Below, in pieces: positions 26,280-35,736 of a stretch of 64,000 bases of DNA; position 1 is the first letter of the stretch; each line of letters opens with the position of its first letter. The notes beneath the pieces were generated by a model. It made no database searches, was not told the DNA's origin, and was given only the letters and a program-made list of their open reading frames with translations. The DNA is taken from NCBI GenBank assembly GCA_965248255.1, contig CBDFIW010000003.1, positions 1,240,001-1,304,000 on the forward strand, written 5' to 3'. The position numbers and the translations under genes were made by a program. The DNA is from JAKZVK01 sp965248255 (GTDB lineage Bacteria > Acidobacteriota > Terriglobia > Bryobacterales > UBA6623).

Positions 26280-27665
26280 CTAACTCGGCTTCCCCGATTT
26301 CGGCAGCAACGTCCGCATCTCGAAAATCGAGATCATCGGCAAGAAGCGCACAAACAAGAACAACAAAGAAATGAACAGGCCCATGGAGCCGATGTAAAGC
26401 GCCCAATCCCAAATCGTCCCGGCGTACATGCCCCACGACGACGGCAAATAGTCACGATGCAGGCTCGTCACCACGATCACGAAACGCTCGAGCCACATGC
26501 CGACGTTGACGACGATCGAAATCAGGAACAGCGTCACGACGTTGCGCCGGATCCGCCCCGACCACAACAGTTGCGGCACGACGGCGTTACAGAAGATCAG
26601 CGCCCAGTAATGTCGCGCGTACGGCCCGGTCATGCGATTCCAGATCATGTAGCCCTCGTACGTGCTGCCGCTGTACCAGGCGAAGAAGGCCTCAATGCCG
26701 TAGCCGTAGACGACGATCATGCCGGTGGCCAGCATGATCTTCGCCATGTTCTCGAGGTGCCGCAGGGTGATGAAGTCCTGCAGTTTGTAGATGGCGCGGA
26801 TCGGGATCGCGAGCGTCACCACCATCGCGAAGCCCGAATAGATCGCCCCGGCGACGAAGTAGGGCGGGAAGACGGTCGCGTGTCAGCCCGGGACGAGCGA
26901 CACCGCGAAGTCGAAGCTCACCACCGTGTGGACCGAGATCACCAGCGGCGTCGCCAGCCCCGCCAGCATCAGATAGGCGATTTCGTAGCGGTGCCAGTGG
27001 ATCGCCGAGCCGCGCCAACCCATCGCCAACATGCCGTAGATGACTTGGGAGGCCCGGGTCTTCGCACGGTCCCGCAGGGTGGCGAAGTCGGGAATCAGTC
27101 CCACGAACCAGAACATGGCCGAGACCGTCGCGTACGTCGAAACAGCGAGCACGTCCCATACCAGTGGGCTGCGGAACTGCGGCCACACACCCATGGTGTT
27201 GGGGTAGGGCAGCAGCCAATAGGCCAGCCACGGCCTCCCGACGTGGATCAGCGGGAAGATCCCGGCGCACGCCACGGCAAACAGCGTCATCGCTTCGGCG
27301 AAGCGGTTGATCGAGGTGCGCCAGTCCTGCTTGAGCAGCAGCAGGATGGCCGAGATCAGGGTGCCGGCGTGGCCAATGCCGATCCACCAGACAAAGTTGA
27401 TGATCGCGAAGCCCCAGCCGACGGGAACGTTGAGGCCCCAGATACCCACACCGCGAACCAGCAAAACAGTGAGCGCGTAGAGCAGCACCATCACCAGCGA
27501 GAAGCCAATGCCCAGCCCCACGTACCACATGCGTGGCGTGCGGCTGGTAAGCACGATGCCGCTGATCTTCTGGCTGATCGAGCTGTAGGTATGTCCGCGC
27601 TCGATCACGCGCGCCGGGGCTTCCGGCGGAGGCGTCGTCGTCACGTCGCTTGTCACATCAGCCAT
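26280..27665 (-). CDS. actC: alternative complex III quinol-binding membrane subunit ActC, interrupted by an in-frame TGA
   Basis: NrfD-like membrane subunit that forms the quinol site and proposed proton path of ACIII. It has 461 codons from MADVTSDVTTTP (ATG 27665, inside the actB overlap). Helices include YVGLGIGFSLVMVLLYALTV, GWGFAIINFVWWIGIGHAG and VTLAIPIRAIYKLQDF. At 26885-26883 the frame reads TGA between AVSLVPG and HATVFPPYFVAGA, where family members have Trp (PGWH-T-x-FPPYFV). All remaining codons stay in frame and look conserved. A TGG to TGA change would explain it. As written only the first 260 residues are made, unless re-initiation at ATG 26825 occurs. Confidence 0.88.
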
Positions 27666-30600
27666 GGTGCGAACCTCCGCCCAAGTCCGGGTGAGGATTG
27701 CTGACCTTCGCCAGATAGGAGGTGCGCGGCTGCGTCTGGGTCTCTTCGAGCAGGCCGTAGTTGCGTGAGTCGGCCTTAAGCTTCGACACGCGGCTGTCGG
27801 GGTCGTTGATGTTGCCGAAGGCGATGGCCTGCGCCGGGCAGACCCCTTGGCAGGCGGTGACAATTTCGCCGTCGCGAATCGGCCGGCCCTCTTTCTCCGC
27901 GTCGATGCGCGCCGCGTTGATGCGCTGTACGCAGTAGGTGCACTTTTCCATCACGCCCCGGGTGCGCACTGTGACGTCGGGGTTGCGCATCATCTTCAGG
28001 CTGGGCGTGTCGTAGTCGGCGTAGTGGAAGAAATTGAAGCGCCGCACCTTGTAGGGACAGTTATTGGAGCAATACCGCGTCCCCACGCAGCGGTTGTAGA
28101 CCATGTCGTTGAGGCCTTCCGAGCTATGAACGGTGGCTCCGACGGGACAGACCACCTCGCACGGCGCGTTCTCGCAGTGCTGGCACATTACCGGCTGATG
28201 ATGGGTTTCGGGCTGGTCAAGCGAGCCCTCGTAGTAGCGATCGACGCGGATCCAATGCATCTCGCGGCCGCGCAGCACCTCCTGTTTGCCTACCACCGGG
28301 ACGTTGTTCTCCGCCGTGCAGGCCGCCACGCAGGCGTTGCAGCCGATGCAGGTGTTCAAGTCAATCGCCATGCCCCAGGCGTAACCCTCGTACTTGTGCT
28401 CGGGATAGAGCGACAGGCCCGCGGGCGGCTTATGGCCCATGTGCTCGGCGAACGCCGGGTCTTCGTGGAACACATCGAGCGTGGCGGCGCGGACCAGGTG
28501 ACGCCCTTCCATGCTGTTGTGCTCTTGCGTCGAGGCAAGCGGGACGCGGTGGCCCGTCCGGACCGCTGCGACGCCCGCCACGTGCCAGGGGTGCCTCGAC
28601 GTGCGCAAACGATAGGCGTTGAAACCCGTGCCCTGGCCGACGCGACCGGTGTGGCTGCGCCCGTAGCCGAGGTGCAGCGTCACCGCATCCTCGGCGTGGC
28701 CGGGCGTGATCCAGATCGGAGCCCTTACGTCCCGTCCGCCGACACTCCACTTCACCACGTCGCCGTTGCCGACCCCGAGCCGCTCGGTGGTTGAAGCGCT
28801 CACGAGCGCGGCGTTGTCCCAGGTAAGCTTCGTCAGCGGCTTAGGGGTTTCTTGCAGCCAGCCATTGTTGGCGAACCGGCCGTCCCAGATGGTGGGGTCC
28901 GGACGGAAGCTGACTTCGTAGGTTCCTTCTGCCAAGGCGTCGGCTGACAGGGAAGCTGACACGGCCTGAGTGAAGTCGGAGCGCAACGAGACCATCTTTG
29001 TTGCCGCTTGGGTGCCGGGCACGATGCCGTCATGCAACGCGCGGCGCCAGAAACGCTCGAAGTCCTGCCCGCGTCCTTCACCCGCTGTATGGCGGTCGCG
29101 CCAGTACTCGCGCACCGGGTCGTAGGCATCCGCTTCGGGCTCGCCCAGAAGAGCCGCAACGAGTTCATAGGGCGTCTTGCCGTCGTAGAGCGGTTCGATC
29201 AGCGGCTGGATGATCGACACCGTGCCATCGAAGGCGCGGGTATCGCCCCAGCACTCCAGTTGATGTGCTTCGGGGATGTGCCAATGGCACAGCCGTGAGG
29301 TCTCGTCCGCATAGAGCCCCAGGTGAGCACGAAACTCCACGTTCGAGAGATGCTGTTCGAAATCAAGATCGGCCGGGGCGTCGTAAACCGGGTTGCCGCC
29401 CATGATGATCAGCGTCTCGACCTTGCCCGCGGCCATATCCCGGGTCAACTCCGCCAACGGCCCCGCCCCATCCAGGGTCTCGACGGGCTCCGTCACGATG
29501 ACGGTCTTGCCGAGGTTGCCCAGCCGCTCGTTGATTACCAGCGCCAATGCGTGAGCGGCGGGCGATTGGCAATCGCCGGCCACCACAGCCGACGCACCTC
29601 GATGGGCTTGTAGGTCGTACGCCGCGACCGCGGCCCAGGGCGCAAAGCCCTCGGGCAGATCGAGCGGTCCTGCCGATCCCACGTCGACGCCCAGCGCCCG
29701 TGCCAACGCCACTGCCGCCGTTTCGATTTGTCCGGCGCGAAGCCGGAAGCGATGGTCGACCGCCGCACCTGTGTTCGAGGGAGTACCTTCGATGACGTAG
29801 AGCCTGTTCAGCGCCGTGTGATCGCCGTTTAACCGGCGGCGCATCGAGAAATCACGCGCATAGCGGACGTTGCCGGGCCCTTGCGTAAGAAAGTCCGCAT
29901 CGAGAGAGAGCACCACATCGGCGCGGTCGAACTGGTGGTGGACGTGGGCCGGCTCGCCGAAGGCCAGGCGCGCTCCCTCGCGCGCCGATTCCCGCCCGAC
30001 GGCTTCGTAACAGTGCCAACCAGCCGACGGGAACGCTTCGAGCAACCGGCCAAGCTGACTCGCCAGAGTCGGAGACGTGACGGTCCCGGTCAGGATGCGC
30101 AGCCCCGCACCACCGGTCAGGCGCTGGGCTTCTAGGCGCCGGTGCAGCTCACCGATGAAGGTTGTCCAACGGCTGATCTCGCCGATGTTCGTCACGACTT
30201 GCGAGCGGTCGGGGTCGTAGAGCGTCAGCACGGAGGCCTGCGCGAAGACGTCGGTCGCGCCCAAGCTCGCCGGGTGCTCGGGATTGCCTTCGATCTTTGT
30301 AGGGCGCCCGTAGTGACTCTCAACCAGAACTCCCTGGGCGTAACCGCCCAGCGAAAGCGCGCTGGCGAAATAGAGCGGCTTGCCGGGTATGATCCGCTCG
30401 GGCGACCGCGCGAATGGGACGATCTTTTCTTCCGGCTGTCGCGTGCAGCCGCTCAGGCCGGCGAGCGCCAGCGAAGCTCCCATCAACTTCAGGAAGCGGC
30501 GGCGTCCGACAGGGTCGTTGAACTCGCTCGCCTGCTCGGGGAACTCACGCTGGAGCAGTTGCTGAAACTCCTCGGTTGCGGCCAGCTCGTCGAGGCCCCG

Positions 30601-30687
30601 CCAATAACGCGGCCCGGTCGCCGAAGCCGTCTTGGCGCGCAGTTCGGGCAGGTTCGTGCGGCTTGCTCGGTCTGGCGTCATCGTCAT
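27658..30687 (-). CDS. actB: alternative complex III iron-sulfur subunit ActB (fused B1-B2)
   Basis: Large exported iron-sulfur protein, 1009 aa. The N-terminal Tat-like signal is RRRFLKLMGASLALAGLSGC. The central domain resembles molybdopterin oxidoreductases (GRPTKIEGNPEHPASLGATD; VLSLDADFLTQGPGNVRYARDF), although ActB has no molybdopterin in characterised complexes. The C-terminal ferredoxin-like domain holds Cys clusters: CIGCNACVAAC, CQHCENAPCEVVCP, CVGTRYCSNNCPYK and CTYCVQRI with CQGVCP. It relays electrons from the quinol site to haems. It overlaps actA by four bases and actC by eight. Confidence 0.95.
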   Translation of the reverse strand: MTMTPDRASRTNLPELRAKTASATGPRYWRGLDELAATEEFQQLLQREFPEQASEFNDPVGRRRFLKLMGASLALAGLSGCTRQPEEKIVPFARSPERIIPGKPLYFASALSLGGYAQGVLVESHYGRPTKIEGNPEHPASLGATDVFAQASVLTLYDPDRSQVVTNIGEISRWTTFIGELHRRLEAQRLTGGAGLRILTGTVTSPTLASQLGRLLEAFPSAGWHCYEAVGRESAREGARLAFGEPAHVHHQFDRADVVLSLDADFLTQGPGNVRYARDFSMRRRLNGDHTALNRLYVIEGTPSNTGAAVDHRFRLRAGQIETAAVALARALGVDVGSAGPLDLPEGFAPWAAVAAYDLQAHRGASAVVAGDCQSPAAHALALVINERLGNLGKTVIVTEPVETLDGAGPLAELTRDMAAGKVETLIIMGGNPVYDAPADLDFEQHLSNVEFRAHLGLYADETSRLCHWHIPEAHQLECWGDTRAFDGTVSIIQPLIEPLYDGKTPYELVAALLGEPEADAYDPVREYWRDRHTAGEGRGQDFERFWRRALHDGIVPGTQAATKMVSLRSDFTQAVSASLSADALAEGTYEVSFRPDPTIWDGRFANNGWLQETPKPLTKLTWDNAALVSASTTERLGVGNGDVVKWSVGGRDVRAPIWITPGHAEDAVTLHLGYGRSHTGRVGQGTGFNAYRLRTSRHPWHVAGVAAVRTGHRVPLASTQEHNSMEGRHLVRAATLDVFHEDPAFAEHMGHKPPAGLSLYPEHKYEGYAWGMAIDLNTCIGCNACVAACTAENNVPVVGKQEVLRGREMHWIRVDRYYEGSLDQPETHHQPVMCQHCENAPCEVVCPVGATVHSSEGLNDMVYNRCVGTRYCSNNCPYKVRRFNFFHYADYDTPSLKMMRNPDVTVRTRGVMEKCTYCVQRINAARIDAEKEGRPIRDGEIVTACQGVCPAQAIAFGNINDPDSRVSKLKADSRNYGLLEETQTQPRTSYLAKVSNPHPDLGGGSHHG

Positions 30688-31334
30688 CGATGGCAGTGTG
30701 AACAGTCAGTCGGGCGGCGGACTTTGTACTCTTCCATCAGCCGGGCGCCCAACTCGGGCTGGTCGGCGGGCCTCTCCCACTCGAGATTGAAGACCTCTTC
30801 CTTGGGCCGCAGGTGCTGCTCGGGATGGCGGTGACAGTCGAGACACCACTCCATCTGCAGGCTGTTGGCCTTCCACATCAGGGGCATTTGGTCCACCCGC
30901 CCGTGGCAGCTCGCGCAGCCGACACCCTTGCTCACATGAATGCTGTGGTTGAAGTAGACGTAGTCGGGCAGGTCGTGCACACGCGTCCATTCGAGCGCCG
31001 TGTCGGTGCGGTAGCTCTCCCGCACCGGCTCGAGCATGGGCGAATCCGACCAGACCTGCGAGTGGCAGTTGATGCAGGTCTTCGTCGGCGGGAGGCCGGC
31101 GAAGGCGCTCTCCTCAACCGTGGAGTGGCAGTGCCGGCAGTCGATGCCAAGCCCGCTGACATGGTGCTTGTGGCTGAACGGCACTGGCTGCTTGCGCGGC
31201 ACACTCACCTGCGTGACGTAGGAGGAGCGGCTCATGAACAGCATCAACCAGACGAGGCCGCCGATAAGGAACACCCCTCCGAAGATGCTGACCTTCGAGA
31301 TCGTGTTCGTGCTGGGATGGAAGATCTGCGCCAT
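30684..31334 (-). CDS. actA: alternative complex III pentahaem cytochrome c ActA
   Basis: First gene of the cluster, 216 aa from MAQIFHPSTNT. One N-terminal helix (VSIFGGVFLIGGLVWLMLFM) anchors a periplasmic multihaem domain with five C-x-x-C-H sites: CRHCH, CINCH, CASCH, CLDCH and CSHCH. It lies at the head of a 13-kb run of same-strand respiratory genes. No strong promoter was recognised in the 150 bases upstream. The final ATGA couples it to actB. Confidence 0.95.
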   Translation of the reverse strand: MAQIFHPSTNTISKVSIFGGVFLIGGLVWLMLFMSRSSYVTQVSVPRKQPVPFSHKHHVSGLGIDCRHCHSTVEESAFAGLPPTKTCINCHSQVWSDSPMLEPVRESYRTDTALEWTRVHDLPDYVYFNHSIHVSKGVGCASCHGRVDQMPLMWKANSLQMEWCLDCHRHPEQHLRPKEEVFNLEWERPADQPELGARLMEEYKVRRPTDCSHCHR

Positions 31335-31500
31335 GCGACGCCCAGCGAGCACACTGCGGCCCCGCTAGCGAGGCCTGAAGGCTCTAATCGGCCACTCCGC
31401 CTGAAAGGCTTATGGCCGCTCAGGAACCCAATGACCAGGGCTCCTCCGGTACTGGGTGTGAGGAGGAACTACGTAGGTACTGACGTGTGCGGCTCGGCTG

Positions 31501-31794
31501 TCACTGCACCTGTCCGGGGCCCATGGCGTTCGGATCGATCTTGATCTCGCCGAAGGCGCTCTCGTATTGAGAGAGGTTCTGGGAGAGAACGTGGTGCAGG
31601 GCTTTGGCCTGTTGCGGGCTTAGGTAAATGCCCTGGAAGTTCTTGATCTCGACCTCTTCGGGCCGGCTCTGGTGAACCGTGCCGAACTGGATGAAGAAGT
31701 CCCACAGGTTGACGCGGATCTGGACGCTGTTGGAATAGCTCTCGCGATAGTCGGGTGTGGGGATGAGTTTGACGTTGGGTCTCGGTTGAGTCAT
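31501..31794 (-). CDS. DUF3467 family protein
   Basis: A 97-aa cytosolic protein, MTQPRPNVKLIPTPDYRES, with the characteristic YSNSVQIRVNLWDFFIQFG and LSPQQAKALHHVLSQNL segments of DUF3467. The family is widespread but has no settled function. It is upstream of actA on the same strand with 166 bases between, so it could be in or near the respiratory transcription unit. Confidence 0.85.
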   Translation of the reverse strand: MTQPRPNVKLIPTPDYRESYSNSVQIRVNLWDFFIQFGTVHQSRPEEVEIKNFQGIYLSPQQAKALHHVLSQNLSQYESAFGEIKIDPNAMGPGQVQ

Positions 31795-32228
31795 TGCTCT
31801 TCATGCTGACCCAGCCGGGCGAGGCCCGTCAATGGGCCTTGACGCCGAGCCGCGACTATGGAGAAGCAGAACAATGAGACCGCACGTCAACAGGGTGAGG
31901 CGCGGTGGTAAGCGGAGCAGTAAGGCAGATCACCATTTCGCGCGAGTAACCCATCACCTTGCAGGCTTGCGGACGCTGCCTAACGTCTGGGCAAGCTTCA
32001 ACCCAGGATTACCGTTTTGGCCATCCCGGTACTGACAGCATAGGCGAGCCACGGCTGCGGTGCAACGTTTTCGCACTGCTTTCACGTTCGATCCTGCTTT
32101 CTTCGCCGGTCCGCCTTCAGATCGGGTCCGGTCAAGGCGTTCCGGCAACGCCAGCGGCCACTCTGCCGACACCGCTCCGACCTTGCCTCTCGGCAACTCC
32201 CCGCTCCGGCTGCCCCGCGCTCGCCGCG
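31795..32228. other. intergenic stretch without a recognised gene
   Basis: 434 bases between the DUF3467 gene and the IS1380 transposase. They probably include one end of the IS1380 element, but I could not match inverted repeats. No credible ORF, hairpin or repeat was seen. Confidence 0.4.
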
Positions 32229-33560
32229 TTACCCTCCGGGCACAGGCAGCGCCCAGATCCTGCTCAGCATGTCACCGAACAGCCGCCGGTTCAGATGTCC
32301 CTGGGCCAACAGCAACCAGTAGTAGCGGGCATGTTTGACCAGACGGCCGCCGGTCTTCATTAGCCGCTGCTGCAAGCTCGTCAGCGACCAGCTCTTGATC
32401 CTGTGCGGCAGCCCCAGCCGCCGCCACAAGTTGCCCAGGTTATAGGCCAGCACGCTGAGTTGCAGTCGCACTTCGTTGGCCCGGAAGCGATGGCACGACA
32501 GCCGCGTCCAGTGCGTGGCCTGTTTGCCTTCCTTGATCCACTGCTCGGCCGTGCCGCGCTTGTTGTAGAAGCGCACCACCGAGCGGCTTGGCAAGCGCAG
32601 GCTCGTCACGATGAATCCGACCCGCGGGAACAGCTCGCCCTGGTGATGTTCGACCTGGGCGACGATCCGCCTCGCCTGCGACCAACTCTCCGCCTGATAG
32701 CGAAAACTCTTGTAGCGCACCAAGGGCTTCCGGGAGGGCCTTCCCGGCGGGCGAAACAAGATGTCTTCGATCTCCAATTCCAAGCTCTTGTTGGCCGGAA
32801 TGCGAATGGCGTACTGCACTCCGCGTTTCTCCGAAGACTCATAAATCTCCGGCTTAGCAAAGGCCGCATCGCCGCGGAAGGTGACCTGTTTGCCCGCAGC
32901 CTGTTGGCGCTCGATCTCCGGCAGCAGCAACTCGTCCCAGTCGTCAGCGCTGTGCACATTGCCGGGACGCAGCTTGGCGGCCAGACAATCGCCGTGCTGG
33001 TTGAACAGCAACAGTGGGTGGTAGCAGATGGACTCGAAATGGCCGTTATAGGCGCTGCCTTCTTGTTGGCCATGGACGGGGCTCTCGGTGGAGTCCATGT
33101 CGAGAACGACGCGCTCGCAGTCGTCCGTCGTCTCGGCTTGCGCGACCAACTCGCGGTTCACCGCCATCAATCCCAGCAGATTCTCCTCACTCGCGAGCAG
33201 CCCTGTCTCGAAGCTCTGTAGCCGCGAGGTGAGCGCCCCGCCGCGATCCCAGTTCTTCTGCGAGCCGATCAAGCGAAAGGTCGGATCGGCGGATACTCGA
33301 ACGGCGTCATTGAGGTCCTCGTAGCCGGCGAGTCGGCTGTAAACCGACTGCCGCAGCAGATCGGCCAGCGGGAACTTCTTGTTCAAGCCTTGTCGCGAGT
33401 CGCTGAGATGCTCCTCGATCAGCTTCCCGAGCCCGAGCCGTTCGTCCAACTCCCGAACCAGGATCAGCCCGCCGTCGGAAGTGACACGCGATCCTTGGAA
33501 ATCGACTTTCAACAAACCGTTGAAGCTTAGCTGGAACGGCTTGTTTTGTTTTTCACCCAT
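32229..33560 (-). CDS. IS1380-family transposase
   Basis: DDE transposase of 443 aa, normal for IS1380. It starts MGEKQNKPFQLSFNGLLKVDFQG, with the family N terminus (VTSDGGLILVRELDERLGLG). First Asp region VVLDMDSTESPVHGQQEG, second VTFRGDAAFAKPEIYE, and Glu in YNKRGTAEQWIKEGKQATHWTR, then NEVRLQLSVLAYNLGNLWRR. The gene looks intact. The limits of the element were not found. It seems to have landed in or beside an older IS481-type remnant at 33668-33712. Confidence 0.93.
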   Translation of the reverse strand: MGEKQNKPFQLSFNGLLKVDFQGSRVTSDGGLILVRELDERLGLGKLIEEHLSDSRQGLNKKFPLADLLRQSVYSRLAGYEDLNDAVRVSADPTFRLIGSQKNWDRGGALTSRLQSFETGLLASEENLLGLMAVNRELVAQAETTDDCERVVLDMDSTESPVHGQQEGSAYNGHFESICYHPLLLFNQHGDCLAAKLRPGNVHSADDWDELLLPEIERQQAAGKQVTFRGDAAFAKPEIYESSEKRGVQYAIRIPANKSLELEIEDILFRPPGRPSRKPLVRYKSFRYQAESWSQARRIVAQVEHHQGELFPRVGFIVTSLRLPSRSVVRFYNKRGTAEQWIKEGKQATHWTRLSCHRFRANEVRLQLSVLAYNLGNLWRRLGLPHRIKSWSLTSLQQRLMKTGGRLVKHARYYWLLLAQGHLNRRLFGDMLSRIWALPVPGG

Positions 33561-33667
33561 TGGGTGTTGGCCTCCATGGCGTCCTCATCGGGCTCTAGCC
33601 CCTATGAATAAAGACGCTCAAGGCCGCCGGAAGGTCGAGAGGTTTGAATCAAATTGGAAATGCGGGT

Positions 33668-33712
33668 CAACAACCCCAGCTTGTTCTTAATGATTTTCTG
33701 TTGAGTGGTCAT
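33668..33712 (-). pseudogene. N-terminal remnant of an IS481-type transposase
   Basis: The frame MTTQQKIIKNKLGLL (ATG 33712) matches the well-known N terminus of IS481-type helix-turn-helix transposases. Family similarity stops after GLL and the frame ends soon after in unrelated sequence. An upstream AGGAGA is at about 33721-33726. It lies between the IS1380 gene and IS copy 3, so the rest was probably removed by their arrival. Confidence 0.5.
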
Positions 33713-33797
33713 CTGACATTCTCCTGTTCACCTTCTCATTGAGTGTGACAAGAATGTCAGGTCAAGTCGTGCCTATTGACTCCCGCATAATATAGAG

Positions 33798-34334
33798 TCA
33801 GTCAAAACAAAGAGAAGACTGTTTCCAGAAGGCCGTGATCAAACGCGGTTTGCGGTACATGCGGCGGAGTGCCTTGCGGGCCCGCTCGTTCAGCTCGCCG
33901 TAGTCTTTCGGACAGACGTTCGGCAACTCGTGCTGCTTCCAGTAAGCCCAGATGTATTCCACCGGATTCAACTCCGGCGCATAGGGTGGCAAGTACTCGG
34001 TTGCGATGTGGCCTTCGGAGAGTTCGATGAACTCTTGCACCAGGCGGCTACGGTGCGCCGGCAGCCGATCCCAGACGATCAGCAGCGGGCGATCGATATG
34101 ACGTACCAACGCCTTGAGAAAGTCGGTCACTTGCTCTTTGCCGATCGCACCGGGATAGAGCCGGAAGTAGAAGTTACGCAGCGTCAGCCCCGCCGAGACG
34201 GAAAGCTTCTCCCAGTTGAAGTTAAACTGCAGCACCGGTGTTTGGCCACGTGGCGCCCAGGTGCGGCAGCGATGCGGCTTCTGACTCAATCCGCTTTCGT
34301 CGATGAAGACGAGCGTACGGCCTTCGTTTTGGGC
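33798..34334 (-). CDS. IS630-type orfB, copy 3
   Basis: Catalytic half in the -1 frame with the DDE residues in FIDESGLSQKP, LLIVWDRLPAH and PELNPVEYIW. Needs the orfA frameshift for translation, since the first Asp precedes any start codon. Intact. Confidence 0.9.
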   Translation of the reverse strand, partial: AQNEGRTLVFIDESGLSQKPHRCRTWAPRGQTPVLQFNFNWEKLSVSAGLTLRNFYFRLYPGAIGKEQVTDFLKALVRHIDRPLLIVWDRLPAHRSRLVQEFIELSEGHIATEYLPPYAPELNPVEYIWAYWKQHELPNVCPKDYGELNERARKALRRMYRKPRLITAFWKQSSLCFD

Positions 34335-34813
34335 TTTTTTTTAATGCGCTTCCAGGTCTTGCGCTTCCAGGTGCGGATCCGCTCTTCGTTGCGCTCGCGC
34401 GCCTTTCCGGCCGGGCGTTGCGGGCTCCAGTCGAGCGCTCGCAGGATCTTCCAGGCGTGGCCTGCGTGGTATGCGACCCCGAACTCGTCTCCGATCAGCC
34501 GAGCCACCCGCGGACAGCTCCACAGGGGCGTTGGGAAGCCGTGGGCTTCCGGGCCTTCCAGCAGCAGCGACGTCAGGCGTTCGCGTTGTGCGGCATCGAG
34601 GAGCGGCTTGCGTCCGGCGCGCCCGGCCTGGCGGAGTCCGGCCGCACCCTGCTCGCGGTATTGCCGCCGCCACTCACTGACGGTTTGGCGAGCGACGTTC
34701 AGCCGTCTCGCCGTCTCGGACTGATTGTGGCCTTGGTGGAGCAGCCGCATCGCTTCGAAACGGCGCTTCTCCAGCGCCTTGAAATCCCGCTTCACACCTT
34801 TGGGGTTGCCCAT
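34286..34813 (-). CDS. IS630-type orfA, copy 3
   Basis: DNA-binding half from MGNPKGVKRDFKALEK, with helix-turn-helix at SETARRLNVARQTVSEW. It continues through IGDEFGVAYHAGHAWKILR to KRIKKKPKTKAV and stops at 34286. A -1 slip at A AAA AAG in the A8 run (34342-34335) fuses it to orfB. Confidence 0.9.
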   Translation of the reverse strand: MGNPKGVKRDFKALEKRRFEAMRLLHQGHNQSETARRLNVARQTVSEWRRQYREQGAAGLRQAGRAGRKPLLDAAQRERLTSLLLEGPEAHGFPTPLWSCPRVARLIGDEFGVAYHAGHAWKILRALDWSPQRPAGKARERNEERIRTWKRKTWKRIKKKPKTKAVRSSSSTKAD

Positions 34814-34869
34814 ACATATATAGATGCTCCACACTATCAAAAAGTGTCATAATAATTTGCGGGATTCAA

Positions 34870-35177
34870 TAGAACACTTTACGCTCTGTCTGGAACGCAT
34901 CGTCCCACGTGCAAGAGGCAGCCCTGTCCGCTTCACCTTCGCTCCGGTTTCTTCAAGCAGATCTCTTCCATTTCGACGCCACCGTCCTGCCGGCAGACGT
35001 CAGCCAGGATGAGAATCCTCTCTAACTGTTGATCAACTGGAACGGCTCGTACGCGCTGCATAGCGAACCTGATCATGATCTGACCGCTGCCTTGTCTGGT
35101 GAGTCCATGTTGAGTTCGGACCCTCTGTCAGCCCATTCGGCCAGGACCGAACTTGCGACCGTTTTCCGAAGTACCTA
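34870..35177. other. 308-base spacer trapped between IS copies 3 and 4
   Basis: Unique sequence flanked by two directly repeated IS copies. A 47-codon minus-strand frame at 35076-34933 (MIRFAMQRVRAVPVDQQLER) exists but has no ribosome binding site or recognisable family. No promoter or repeat was recognised. The pair of ISs could in principle move this segment as a composite unit. Confidence 0.4.
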
Positions 35178-35199
35178 TTGACTCCCGCATAATATAGAG

Positions 35200-35736
35200 T
35201 CAGTCAAAACAAAGAGAAGACTGTTTCCAGAAGGCCGTGATCAAACGCGGTTTGCGGTACATGCGGCGGAGTGCCTTGCGGGCCCGCTCGTTCAGCTCGC
35301 CGTAGTCTTTCGGACAGACGTTCGGCAACTCGTGCTGCTTCCAGTAAGCCCAGATGTATTCCACCGGATTCAACTCCGGCGCATAGGGTGGCAAGTACTC
35401 GGTTGCGATGTGGCCTTCGGAGAGTTCGATGAACTCTTGCACCAGGCGGCTACGGTGCGCCGGCAGCCGATCCCAGACGATCAGCAGCGGGCGATCGATA
35501 TGACGTACCAACGCCTTGAGAAAGTCGGTCACTTGCTCTTTGCCGATCGCACCGGGATAGAGCCGGAAGTAGAAGTTACGCAGCGTCAGCCCCGCCGAGA
35601 CGGAAAGCTTCTCCCAGTTGAAGTTAAACTGCAGCACCGGTGTTTGGCCACGTGGCGCCCAGGTGCGGCAGCGATGCGGCTTCTGACTCAATCCGCTTTC
35701 GTCGATGAAGACGAGCGTACGGCCTTCGCTTTGGGC
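35200..35736 (-). CDS. IS630-type orfB, copy 4
   Basis: Catalytic half, same as copy 3 as far as read: FIDESGLSQKP, VWDRLPAH and ELNPVEYIW are all present. Intact. Confidence 0.9.
   Translation of the reverse strand, partial: AQSEGRTLVFIDESGLSQKPHRCRTWAPRGQTPVLQFNFNWEKLSVSAGLTLRNFYFRLYPGAIGKEQVTDFLKALVRHIDRPLLIVWDRLPAHRSRLVQEFIELSEGHIATEYLPPYAPELNPVEYIWAYWKQHELPNVCPKDYGELNERARKALRRMYRKPRLITAFWKQSSLCFD

Larger units (their letters stand above)
33776..34869 (-). mobile_element. IS630-type insertion sequence, copy 3 (1094 bp, intact)
   Basis: Full-length copy with terminal repeats as in copy 1. TA is at 33774-33775 and 34870-34871, target CCTAGA. The A8 slippery run (34342-34335) is intact. 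The -35 at the left end reads TTGATA, as in copy 1. Confidence 0.93.

Noticed and set aside
26883..26885. TGA read as Trp by a variant genetic code
   Set aside because: Other genes in the window end in TGA at family-normal positions (for example coxC at 18775-18777 and the copy 3 IS orfA at 34286), so a genome-wide reassignment is not supported.
31795..33620. Terminal inverted repeats of the IS1380 element
   Set aside because: I compared both flanks of the transposase by eye and found only weak matches, so the element limits are left undefined.
33930..34724. 264-codon frames antisense to the IS transposases in copies 3-5
   Set aside because: They are high-GC shadows of orfA/orfB on the opposite strand, repeated with each copy, without ribosome binding sites or recognisable motifs.
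34933..35076. 47-codon ORF between IS copies 3 and 4 as a gene
   Set aside because: No ribosome binding site, no promoter and no recognisable family; length is within chance for this composition.
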